Source: Tritrichomonas musculus (lineage: Eukaryota > Parabasalia > Tritrichomonadida > Tritrichomonadidae). From it: DNA of 26,796 bases. Shown piece by piece: positions 19,244 to 26,796 of the stretch. The stretch is from NCBI GenBank assembly GCA_039105265.1, contig JAPFFF010000311.1, positions 1-26,796 of the forward strand. Direction: 5' to 3'. The stretch's first letter is position 1. The number at the start of each line of letters is the position of its first letter. The position numbers and the translations under genes are program-made. Under the pieces are notes generated by a model that had not been told where the DNA came from, made no database searches, and saw only the letters and a list, made by a program, of their open reading frames with translations.

Positions 19244-20356
19244 TTGCCTTATATTATATGTTTGGCCAAATTATCAATCAAATTTAAAAATAAATTTTTC
19301 AAATTTTAGTATTTTGGAGAGAAGTAGAAACGAAATTTTTGATTTTTCTCATTGATGAAAAGGTTTTATGATTTTATAATAATATAATATAAAACTTTAT
19401 CTTGAGTTAAGCTTGTAAATTTGGTGAAATAAACGTTTTTTGGGTTTTAAAAATCACCAAATGTAACCATATTATTGTAAAATAAATTTTATTAATATTT
19501 ATTATTGTCATAAACCATTGAATTATTTGAAAGAGGAATTAAATGAGTTTTATCAAAAGTCATATTAATAATCGATAAGATTTTCTCAGTAAAAAAATGT
19601 TATTTTTTGAATATTACAAAATAATTGTATGATTTGTATAATATATCATATAAAATAATAATAAAAAGCTCATTTATATTGACGATGAAAAGCCAAATAA
19701 CCGATTTCACCAAAAGCCCAGGTCTTGGGCTTTTGGCGACAGCATTCAATTTTGAATAGTTTACATATATTTTGGAGATCACCAAAACGGTTTTTTTGGC
19801 GATGGTGATTTGTAAAGCTTTCAAAATATCATATATAAAATAAAAAAAAAAATAAGATATAAATATATAAAAAAATCAATAAAAGCATTTTTTCAATTGA
19901 AAATAATTTTTTTTCATTTATATTTTAAATATATACCGATATAAAATGTATTTAAAATATTAATAGTATTTATATTTTTATGAATATATATAGCCGAGTA
20001 ATTAAATAAATTCATTGAATTTATTGAATATTGATTCGTAAATTGAATTATTATTTAATCAAATATCATTTAATCATTTTATTTAATTCATAAGAAATAA
20101 CTCTTTAAAAGATTTATTAAAATCGCCAAAAGACCAGAAAGAATCACCAAGACCAGGTCTTTTTTTTACATTTGGGTATATTTTACAAGCTTACTTGAGT
20201 GTTTGCACTTTTTAAATAAAAGATTAAAATTATAGGAAAATCGTGTAAATTCACTATGCCAAAAATGAGCATGCGATCATCCATTATTTGATATAAATAT
20301 ATTATTAATTACAAATAAATAAACTTCATATATATGAAAATAATTTCTAGGTAGTG
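19244..20356. other. Upstream region of the giant gene, AT-rich, with hairpins
   Basis: No gene is visible. On the minus strand the start codon of the ankyrin gene is preceded by A/T-rich DNA without a clear TCATT initiator. The stretch has repeated CACCAAA/TTGGTGA and TTGGCGA words: TTGGTGA at 19421 with TCACCAA at 19454; the palindrome at 19710-19736; and GGGCTTTTGGCGA at 19727-19739 inverted against TCGCCAAAAGACC at 20124-20136. The last pair may mark a roughly 450-bp degraded element, but no target duplication was found. Confidence 0.45.
19710..19736. repeat. Perfect 11-bp stem palindrome
   Basis: CCAAAAGCCCA (19710-19720) and TGGGCTTTTGG (19726-19736) around GGTCT. It would form a stable hairpin in either strand, and is GC-richer than its surroundings. 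Related words (CACCAAG, CCAGGTCT) recur near 20145-20165. Probably part of a degraded transposon end rather than a terminator. Confidence 0.7.
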
Positions 20357-20360
20357 TTAA

Positions 20361-20707
20361 GGTTCTCCTTCCCCAAAAAAATGTAAATTATTCAATATTG
20401 AATTAACTCATAGAATAAATAATTCAATAGAGCATTTTTCGGAAAAAGTTTTGGTGAAAAATAAAAAAATTTGGCCTCAACGATTAAATCTTATTTTATT
20501 CAAAATTTTATTGATTTTTTAATTCTATGATTTCTATCTGTAAAAAATCAAAATCTATAAGATTTCATAAAAATATTATTATCAAATCATTTGAAATATA
20601 TATCTATATAAATTTAATATTTTAATTTATTTTTAAAAACGATATTTATGCATATTTTATTTGTGAAATCTCATTGAATTTATTCTTTTAAATTTGAAAG
20701 GAGAACC
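20361..20707. mobile_element. 347-bp TTAA-flanked MITE
   Basis: Ends GGTTCTCCTT (20361-20370) and AAGGAGAACC (20698-20707), each bordered by TTAA (20357-20360, 20708-20711), so 14 bp of perfect inverted symmetry in total. The interior is A/T-rich and non-coding. The GG...CC ends and TTAA borders put it in the same target class as the elements at 434-652 and 9321-10198, though the terminal sequences differ. Confidence 0.68.
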
Positions 20708-20711
20708 TTAA

Positions 20712-21062
20712 GAATAATTTTAATTTTATTCATGAAAAAACGTAAAAATTTTTTAACAAAACAAAACATTTTTGAATTGGATTTGAATTATTAAATGAAA
20801 GATTTCCAACCTAGTGAATCTGCAAGTTCTTTACCCATGAATCCAGCCTTAAACCCAAAGAAATCTAAAAACAAACAATCAAAATTCATATTATTATTAT
20901 CTATAAAAAATGAATTAAAATCATGAATAATCATTTTCACTTATATTAAAATATTTTTCAGTCTATTATAAAAAAGGATCATTTCATTGGAACCTTGCCT
21001 TTAATAAAATAAACACTAATTAGTAATTAGTAATTACTAATAACCAACAAAAAAAGTTTACA
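20712..21062. other. AT-rich intergenic DNA
   Basis: No gene or delimited element is visible. There is a small palindromic patch of ATTAGTAATT/AATTACTAAT near 21019-21043. Confidence 0.4.
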
Positions 21063-21070
21063 ATTTATAA

Positions 21071-22234
21071 AGAGGTATTCATGTGAGGTGACTTAACGTC
21101 TTTGATAATTTTTATAATTGCATTTTTTCAGCCAATTTAAAGTTTTGAAGACTCAGATTAAGAGAAACAAATTTCTTGCCTGTGGAGATTGTATTAAGCA
21201 TTCTTTTTTGAAAAAATAATGTTAAATTTTTTTTTTCTAATATCTTGATATTTTTACTCAATTTAAAATATATGCCAGATATTTAAAATAATAAAGGTAA
21301 TTTCTTAATACTATAATTTATTGTGAGATTTAAAATTTTGTTCTTTGTTTTATATGTAAAAATAATGAAGAGTTTAGAATTTGAAAATGAATTTTTTTAC
21401 AAAAAAGTAGAATATCTAAAAATTCGCTCGTTAAATTTTCTTATATTTTATGTATATGTTTTGGCTTAATCTGAATTATTCAGTTGAGAATGGAATATAT
21501 TGGTTATGCGCTCATTTTTGAGAAATGTTGATTTTACTTTATATTATTAATTTTATTGGTGCAAAATGCCAAAATCAAAAAAAAGAGAAAAACTTTTATT
21601 AAATATTTATGTTTTCTTGAATTAATTTAGATATCAATAATTTAATTGCAATAAATAATAATAAAAAATAAAAAAAATCATAGTTCATTAATTATAAAAC
21701 GCAAAATATTAGTTATAAAATTATAATTTTTTACGATTATTTGATTCAATTCTTATGAAAAGTTTCTATGTTTATTAATAAAATTGTAATAAAATATTGA
21801 GAGAATAAATTTTTTTTTCAAAAAAAAGATGATTATAAATTCAATTGATTATTTATTAATTTGTATAAAATGATCGTTCCTAAAATATTGAAAAATAATT
21901 AAAACTAATCTATTTATTTCTTAATTATAAGATTTAAAAATGTAAATTAATTTTATATATAAACATATAATGCATTTATTAACTAATATAAGTATTAATA
22001 ATCGCATATAATGCATATTCATGAATAAATAATTATATTTTTATATTTCTATTGAAATTATAAAAATTCAGAAATAAAGTTATTTATGCTCACAAAAATA
22101 TATTTAATTCATATCTTGAAAAAAGAAGCACATAGAATTATACAAATCTTTATATAATCCAATTATAAAATAATAAAAAATATAAAATGTTTTATTTAAA
22201 ATTTTATCGACGAATTCCCTACATGAATACCTCT
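21071..22234. mobile_element. 1,164-bp transposon with AGAGG ends and 8-bp duplication
   Basis: Ends AGAGGTATTCATGT (21071-21084) and ACATGAATACCTCT (22221-22234) are perfect 14-bp inverted repeats. They are flanked by identical 8-bp sequences ATTTATAA at 21063-21070 and 22235-22242. An 8-bp duplication fits the hAT superfamily (Mutator-like is the alternative). The interior is A/T-rich without a transposase, so it is non-autonomous. It shares the AGAGG terminus and duplication length with the element at 22477-24005. Confidence 0.78.
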
Positions 22235-22425
22235 ATTTATAATTATTTAGAATATAAATAGATATTTCATATCACATTTCTATCAATACGATCATGTTTT
22301 GAATTCGTTGCAGCTATTTATGCTTTGTAATTTGCGTTATATTTTAGCTTTGTTTCCCACAATGTTAATTTTTCTAAATTATTTTTATTATTGATATTAA
22401 AAATATTAAAATCATCACCTAAAAA

Positions 22426-22427
<2 letters not shown>

Positions 22428-22470
<43 letters not shown>
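22428..22470 (+). repeat. T43 homopolymer
   Basis: An uninterrupted run of 43 T, directly at the left border of the 22477-24005 element; its last two T are part of the target duplication TTAAGAAA. The length in the assembly may be approximate. Confidence 0.8.
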
Positions 22471-22474
<4 letters not shown>

Positions 22475-22634
22475 AAAGAGGAGGGTGAACCATAGATCTG
22501 CTCGTTAGTTGGTTTCCAAATTAAGAGAGTTTAAACATATTCATATGTGTGATAAAATTGCCTACTCAGTAATTAAATCCTTCTATAGGTTTTGGAGTTT
22601 TCATTCAAATCGGATAATCCCATTTCAAATTTTA

Positions 22635-22790
22635 GTATTGAAATCGTGTTTTCTCTCAATTAAAAGTATTGAAATCGTGTTTTCTCTCAATTAAAAGTAT
22701 TGAAATCGTGTTTTTTCTCAATTTATAAGTATTGAAATCGTGTTTTCTCTCAATTAAAAGTATTGAAATCGTGTTTTTTCTCAATTTGAG
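22635..22790 (+). repeat. Five tandem 31-32-bp units
   Basis: Units start at 22635, 22666, 22697, 22729 and 22760, each beginning GTATTGAAATCGTG and continuing TTTTCTCTCAATT with small changes; a partial sixth follows at 22791. It lies inside the left part of the 22477-24005 transposon, where subterminal tandem repeats often serve as transposase binding sites in hAT elements (inference). Confidence 0.9.
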
Positions 22791-23037
22791 GTATTGAAAT
22801 ATTTTTTATATTTCTAAATTGATACAAACAATTCTCAAAATTTATTTTAGCAAAGATTTGTTGGAAATAATAAATATCCCAACATTTATTGAAAGATAAT
22901 TTATAATTATTTTAATATATAATTATTTATATACGCTTGTATTATATATATATTATATTTACATAAAATTAGTATATCACATTGAAAATATTTCCCAAAA
23001 TCACAAAATAGCTTATATCAATTATATTAAATTTATA

Positions 23038-23444
23038 GGACAATCGTTTTTTTCTACGCCACTTTTTGAATGGTTTTTCTATCAATGAATAGCTATTCAT
23101 GGAAAGTAAAAAACCGCCATCTTAAGGTGAAATTTAACTTACTCTGTTAAGAAAATTAACCAAAAAAATCGTAAATTTAACTTTTCTCTTAAAATTATAA
23201 CTATTTGCTTTTTTTGATATAATTTTTTTTATTTTTACATAATTTTTCAGGAATATACGCACCAGAGATCACCACAGGGCTGCGCGAAGCCGAATCAGGC
23301 TCCTTGAATTGCTGGATGAATCGGGAAGCCATTTAAACTAAATATTTATGCATTATTTAGCAAAAATTGAATAAAAAATGTATAAAAAAGTATTCAAAAA
23401 GTTTAAAAGTTTTCAAAAAGTGGCGTAGAAAAATACGATTCCCC
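23038..23444. mobile_element. 407-bp Mutator-like (MULE-type) non-autonomous element carrying a gene-like fragment
   Basis: 33-bp terminal inverted repeats at 23038-23070 and 23412-23444 share ATTTTTCTACGCCACTTTTT-like sequence with about four mismatches. Identical 9-bp flanks AAATTTATA at 23029-23037 and 23445-23453 are the target duplication. A 9-bp duplication is diagnostic of Mutator-like elements, which are known from Trichomonas. It is inserted in the larger 22477-24005 element. Inside, 23251-23335 is strikingly GC-rich relative to everything around it and reads as protein, making this a candidate Pack-MULE (an element carrying captured gene sequence). Confidence 0.85.
23252..23341 (+). 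other. GC-rich, coding-like fragment inside the Mutator-like element
   Basis: About 85 bp of balanced base composition in DNA that is otherwise nearly all A/T. On the plus strand one frame reads RTRDHHRAARSRIRLLELLD, then ESGSHLN and a stop at 23339. On the minus strand an ATG at 23332 opens 43 codons (MASRFIQQFKEPDSASRSPV and onward). I recognise neither. A run TTTTTCAG stands right before it on the plus strand but lacks the trichomonad 3' splice consensus (ACTAACACACAG). It also has short stems (GGCT/AGCC), so a structured RNA is an alternative. Most likely a fragment captured from a host or foreign gene. Confidence 0.5.
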
Positions 23445-24013
23445 AAATTTATAACTATTGTAAAACAATAATTTATGAATAAAAATCAAAATATATTTTG
23501 TATTTATTTAGATATCTGTAAATAAAATCTCAAAAATAAAAACAATTAAAAAAACTTTGATAAAATAAAATAAAAGTATATTTTTTTATTGAGAATTGTA
23601 TAATATGGTTTCATATTTTAATTCAATGCCTAAATATATGCTTTATTTGTGATTTTCGGAACAAAAATTCTAATTATTTTGAATTTTTATAACAAAAATC
23701 ATATTTTTTCTTAAATGGTTAGAAAAAGTATAAAAATGTTTTCAGAATCGTATAAAGAAGCCATAAACAAATACATTTCATATAATAATTGATGATTGCT
23801 GACGTTTTAACTTCATTCAAAATATTATAATTTTAACGATTTTAAAAAATATCTTATTTAAGAAATTTAAATAAACACTATATTTATAATACAATTAAAT
23901 ACAATTAAATAATTAATAAAATAAAGACATTGTCCTTTATTTAAGAAGATATCATTATTTTTAAAATAAACTTTTTCAATAAGTTTTTTTTGTTCACCCT
24001 CCTCTTTAAGAAA

Positions 24014-24729
24014 TTAAATAAAATAACAGATAAATTTTATATCAAAAAGTTGGAATTAAATTTTAATCATTGAGATTTGAATTGAAATTATTTGTATGAT
24101 GCTTTAAAAAGTTAAATTTTTTGTGTTTATTTATTTCAATTTTTTAATAAATGAAAACTTTTTTCCTCCTCATTTTGCATTTCAAAAATCAAAAAATATG
24201 ATTTTTATTTAATATATTATGCATATTATAATATATTTTATATTTAATAAAAAATGAATTAAAATTGATTATTATTATTAAATATTAATTGGCATAAAAA
24301 CATTCTTTTGGCATGATTATGTTTTAACTACGATAGATTTAGTAATTTTGAAATTAAACAAGATAAACATGATTTGAACAAAAATAACAACTTGTAAAAA
24401 ATTTTTTTGTATGTTAATTTATCTTTTTTCGATTTAATGATATCTTTTTTATAATTCCCTTTCAACTTTGATAGTTTATTTTACAGAAAATGTTTCAATT
24501 CTACATTTCATTGTAAAATGTTTTGATTTTAAAAATATTATTTAGATATTTAATTAATAATTAAATAATCTATATTTATAATTAAATGATCTATAATCTA
24601 TATTTAAATAGTAAAAAGATAATTATATTTTCATAGTGTTCAATTTTTGAATTATAATAAAGTTGATATGTACTTTTTATGAGAAATAATATAAAATAGG
24701 ATTATTTTATATCTTAGCCAAGATATCAA
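24014..24729. other. AT-rich region upstream of the kinase gene
   Basis: No gene is visible. It contains the second copy of an 85-bp dispersed repeat (24413-24497) and, just before it, a degraded match to the terminal sequence of the 175-1852 element (near 24290-24325, GGCATGATTATGTTTT). A run of ATAATTAAAT-like repeats lies at 24540-24615. The sequence just before the kinase ATG, ATATCAAATG, has no clear TCATT initiator. Confidence 0.45.
24413..24497 (+). repeat. Dispersed repeat, copy 2 (mate at 1858-1944)
   Basis: Direct-orientation copy of 1858-1944, sharing GTTAATTTATC, TCGATTTAATGATATC, CCCTTTCAACT-like and AATGTTTCA segments with few differences. Confidence 0.6.
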
Positions 24730-25710
24730 ATGACTCAGCTCATAATTAATAACGATAACAAGCAGCAAATTATAGAAGATTTAAACACTCAGCAAGAAAT
24801 ATATTTAATTCACGATTTATACCCTTATTATTCAAGAAATCCAATCTTTATATCTGTTAGGCGTGACTTTAATAGACCTGCTCAACTTACAGCCAACATT
24901 CTAAATAATTCAAATCATGAAGAAAATTATGCCCTCAAGCTTCTTCCATATCATGACCAAGATGATATAGATGATTATACCCGAGAACATGATATATTAG
25001 ATTTATTTAGTAACCCAGAAATCATAAGATATGAAAATCAAATTGATGTAAACCTTTTCGGAAGAAACTACATTTTAGTACCAATGGTTTTTTATCCAGA
25101 AGTTGATCTCTTAATTTATTTATGGAACCATAAATTTCTCATTACTGAACAAATCATCCGTTTAATAACATACCAAGCATTAAAAATTCTTCAAATACTG
25201 AAAGATCATCAAGTTGTTCATAATGATATTAAATTTGAAAATTTTATCGTAAAATCAAAAAATCCGATAACAATTATTTTAACTGACTTTGAAAGTGCAG
25301 AAGACATAAGTCATACTGGACAATCTGTCAAATTAGGCGGCACTACAATTTATGAATCACCAGAAATGCTCAGAGGTGAGCCACATGATTACGCATCCGA
25401 TATTTGGAGCCTTGCTGTAAATGTCTATTATCATCTCTACAATGAATATCCTTTCGGGATCAAAGAAAACGAAGTTTATACAAAGCCAGAAAATGTAAAG
25501 GCATCTCATTCTTATATGTTAAGGAAAATTGAAGAAAATAGTGTTTGGAATATTGATAATAATATTTCAAATAATGCTTACGATTGCATGTGTCAAATGT
25601 TGGAGCCAGACCCTGATTTGAGAATAACTGTTGAAGATGCACTTAATTTGCCTTGGTTTAATGGTTTACAAAACCTTAACTTTGGAAGAAACGCAAACAA
25701 CAACAACAAC

Positions 25711-25742
<32 letters not shown>

Positions 25743-25767
25743 TTTTGAGGGTGAAATTAGAGTTTGA
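24730..25767 (+). CDS. Serine/threonine protein kinase with poly-asparagine tail
   Basis: 345 residues with a protein kinase fold from about residue 25 to 310. Visible landmarks: YALKLL with ATP-binding Lys70; Glu86 in TREHDIL (helix C); VVHNDIKFENF with catalytic Asp166, Lys168 and Asn171 (HRD changed to HND); TDFE with metal-binding Asp186 (DFG changed to DFE); SPE at 210-212 (APE); SDIWSLAVNVYYHLYNEYPF (helix F). All catalytic residues are present, so activity is plausible, but the Gly of DFG and a recognisable glycine-rich loop are absent, as in many divergent trichomonad kinases. The lysine in DIKFEN supports Ser/Thr specificity. After the kinase domain comes NFGRNA, 16 Asn in a row and EGEIRV. 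The stop TGA is followed by AATAATAAAAA. No neighbouring gene is on the same transcript. Confidence 0.9.
25696..25743 (+). repeat. AAC/AAT codon run encoding Asn16
   Basis: Sixteen consecutive asparagine codons, a block of AAC, then AAT, then AAC and AAT, inside the kinase gene near its 3' end. A triplet microsatellite that changes protein length without breaking the frame; poly-Asn near kinase ends is common in AT-rich protists. Confidence 0.9.
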
Positions 25768-26146
25768 AATAATAAAAATATATTGATTAACTTTTTGATT
25801 TCACCTTATTTTTGACCTTAAATAAACGTCTTTTATTATTTTAGTTTTTTTTTTTTTTCCCCCCCCCCCCCTCCATTACATTATAAGAAGTAAAACATAA
25901 ATTGGACCATAAAAAATGAAAATATATATTTTTGGCAAAAGCTATTATGTTATATTTTATATGATAATGTTATAATCAAGTGATTTGGAAAATTGATTTT
26001 GGCGAATTATATTGCAAAGAAAGATGAAAATACTAAAATAATACAGTATTAAAAGAGTTATTGAGGTCAAACTAAACAAAAATTATGGAAAAATTAATAA
26101 AATTTTATTGGCCTTTGAAGGTCAATTCTATAAATATAAAATTTTT
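25768..26146. other. Intergenic region between kinase and ankyrin gene
   Basis: It holds the kinase 3' end, the word AATAAACGTC at 25821, the T14C13 tract and A/T-rich DNA. Before the next gene, TCAATTCTAT (26122-26131) resembles an initiator and lies about 25 nt upstream of the ATG at 26147. No other gene is visible. Confidence 0.45.
25845..25871 (+). repeat. T14C13 tract
   Basis: Fourteen T followed directly by thirteen C. A run of 13 C is extraordinary in DNA this poor in G and C. It lies about 80 bp after the kinase stop codon. It may be a real homopurine/homopyrimidine tract or a sequencing and assembly oddity. Confidence 0.85.
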
Positions 26147-26796
26147 ATGACTGATGATTTATCCGAATCAATTTCTCAGCTCCAGTCATGGCTTATGTCA
26201 GTTGATGATAATAATATAAACGAGATTTCTATTTCAATTCTCAACTCTGTTTTTATTAATTCTGAATATTCAATTCATTTAGCCAACAGTTTATATACAG
26301 CAATTGATTACCGTCCACTCAAAATCACTTTATATGCACAAGTACTTCTTCTTATCAACAATGAAAATAAAGCAATATTTCCTCTACTAAAGCCATATTT
26401 TTTAAAGAATTGTTTTTCGGATTACGAGAAGAAGAAATGTCGCCTTTTTTTCCTCCACAGCTGCTATGAAAACGGTCTTCTTGACATTGAAGATGTCAAA
26501 TATTGCTTTACGCATCCGAATCCGCCTGATGAGTCTTTGGAGCACAGTTTCAATTCACTTTACTTTTTCTGTTGGTTTGCGCCAGAATTGGAGAAAGAAG
26601 ACGCGCCATTTTATGAGATTACCAAGCAATGGTTTTTTGAAGCATCGAAGATTATTCGTTGTTTTCCTGAAGATCTTGTCTATTTTGGCAAAAACTTCAA
26701 AGAACTGAAGAAAAATGATTGGAAAAAGATGAGAAAAATGAGGCGAAATAACGCTTCACATTTGAAGATGCTAGAAGTATTGAAAGATGACGATAT
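26147..26796 (+). CDS. Ankyrin-repeat family protein, N-terminal part (runs off the window)
   Basis: An open frame of 216 codons from ATG 26147 to the window edge with no stop. The frame is open upstream to a stop at 26039, but this is the first in-frame ATG. The text is the N-terminal region typical of trichomonad DUF3447/ankyrin proteins: helical SESISQLQSWLMSVDDNN, LLLINNENKAIFPLLKPYF, ENGLLDIEDVKYCF, a WFAPELEKEDAPFYEITKQW segment, and NDWKKMRKMRRNNASHLKML, in the place where the family usually has EGENDSYICQLIRND. The ankyrin repeats would follow outside the window. It starts about 380 bp after the kinase gene on the same strand. An initiator-like TCAATTCTAT lies upstream. Family assignment rests on overall pattern, so it is less certain than for the giant gene. 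Confidence 0.75.
   Translation, partial: MTDDLSESISQLQSWLMSVDDNNINEISISILNSVFINSEYSIHLANSLYTAIDYRPLKITLYAQVLLLINNENKAIFPLLKPYFLKNCFSDYEKKKCRLFFLHSCYENGLLDIEDVKYCFTHPNPPDESLEHSFNSLYFFCWFAPELEKEDAPFYEITKQWFFEASKIIRCFPEDLVYFGKNFKELKKNDWKKMRKMRRNNASHLKMLEVLKDDD

Larger units (their letters stand above)
22477..24005. mobile_element. 1,529-bp transposon with AGAGG ends and 8-bp duplication, host of a nested element
   Basis: Ends AGAGGAGGGTGAAC (22477-22490) and GTTCACCCTCCTCT (23992-24005) are perfect 14-bp inverted repeats, flanked by 8-bp TTAAGAAA at 22469-22476 and 24006-24013. By duplication length it fits the hAT superfamily. It contains a 31-bp tandem array (22635-22790) and a complete Mutator-like element (23038-23444), so without the insert it would be about 1.1 kb. 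No transposase is visible. The AGAGG start links it to the neighbour at 21071-22234. Confidence 0.82.

Noticed and set aside
22635-22790. CRISPR-like appearance of repeated 31-bp units
   Set aside because: The units are directly tandem with no unique spacers and lie in a eukaryotic transposon.
23221-23252. A spliceosomal 3' splice site (TTTTTCAG) before the GC-rich fragment
   Set aside because: Known trichomonad introns end in a conserved ACTAACACACAG-type motif, which is absent here, and no matching 5' site was seen in the element.
23251-23335. tRNA or rRNA gene in the GC-rich island
   Set aside because: No A and B box, no cloverleaf, and no match to conserved rRNA words that I know.
1-26796. 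LTR retroelements or Polinton/Maverick pieces, which are abundant in trichomonads
   Set aside because: No capsid, polymerase, integrase or reverse transcriptase text was seen in any frame, and no long terminal repeats; the elements found are plain DNA transposons.

Overview
This is a very AT-rich, gene-poor eukaryotic window that most resembles a trichomonad, probably Tritrichomonas (inference from the sequence alone). The reasons are: intron-free genes; a BTB-like/DUF3447-like plus ankyrin giant protein, a BTB plus F5/8-type-C protein and BspA-type leucine-rich repeats, three families hugely expanded in trichomonads; stop codons embedded in a TAAA motif (for example at 3545, 8993 and the end of the giant gene), the known trichomonad polyadenylation signal; and TCATT initiator-like sites just before some start codons.

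Layout. 1-3000 is a transposon-derived desert: a 1.68-kb TA-flanked element (175-1852) with a TTAA-flanked MITE nested in it (434-652), then a 330-bp TA-flanked MITE (2648-2977). A small unknown protein gene lies at 3086-3547 (+). 4550-7485 (+) is a dead BTB/BACK/F5-8C gene, split by a 1,721-bp foldback transposon with 417-bp arms (4679-6399); the TA duplication is exact and the host frame reads straight across the junction once the insert is ignored. 8039-8161 is a scrap copied from the tail of the giant gene, followed by a compact PARP-type ADP-ribosyltransferase gene (8315-8995, +). A TTAA-flanked element (9321-10198) precedes a broken BspA-like LRR gene (10318-11147, +).

11318-19243 (-) is the main gene, a 2,641-residue protein with a BTB-like N-terminus, many ankyrin repeats including four tandem super-repeats of about 170 residues, and a Trp/Ser/Asn/Gln-rich tail that ends in 20 nearly identical 15-residue units (a 45-bp DNA array). 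19244-24729 has no convincing host gene; it is a stack of short non-autonomous DNA transposons that I could delimit by their terminal inverted repeats and target duplications: one TTAA-flanked, two with AGAGG ends and 8-bp duplications, and a 407-bp Mutator-like element with a 9-bp duplication nested inside one of these and carrying a GC-rich, coding-like fragment. 24730-25767 (+) is a protein kinase with a poly-Asn tail. 26147-26796 (+) is the start of a second ankyrin-family gene that runs off the window.

The genes do not form a pathway or operon. The host genes belong to expanded families (ankyrin, kinase, BspA, BTB-F5/8C). The striking content is the density and variety of non-autonomous DNA transposons (at least nine delimited elements in four target-duplication classes) and the recently expanded repeat tail of the giant ankyrin protein. 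No transposase, tRNA, rRNA, CRISPR array, LTR element or Polinton was recognised.
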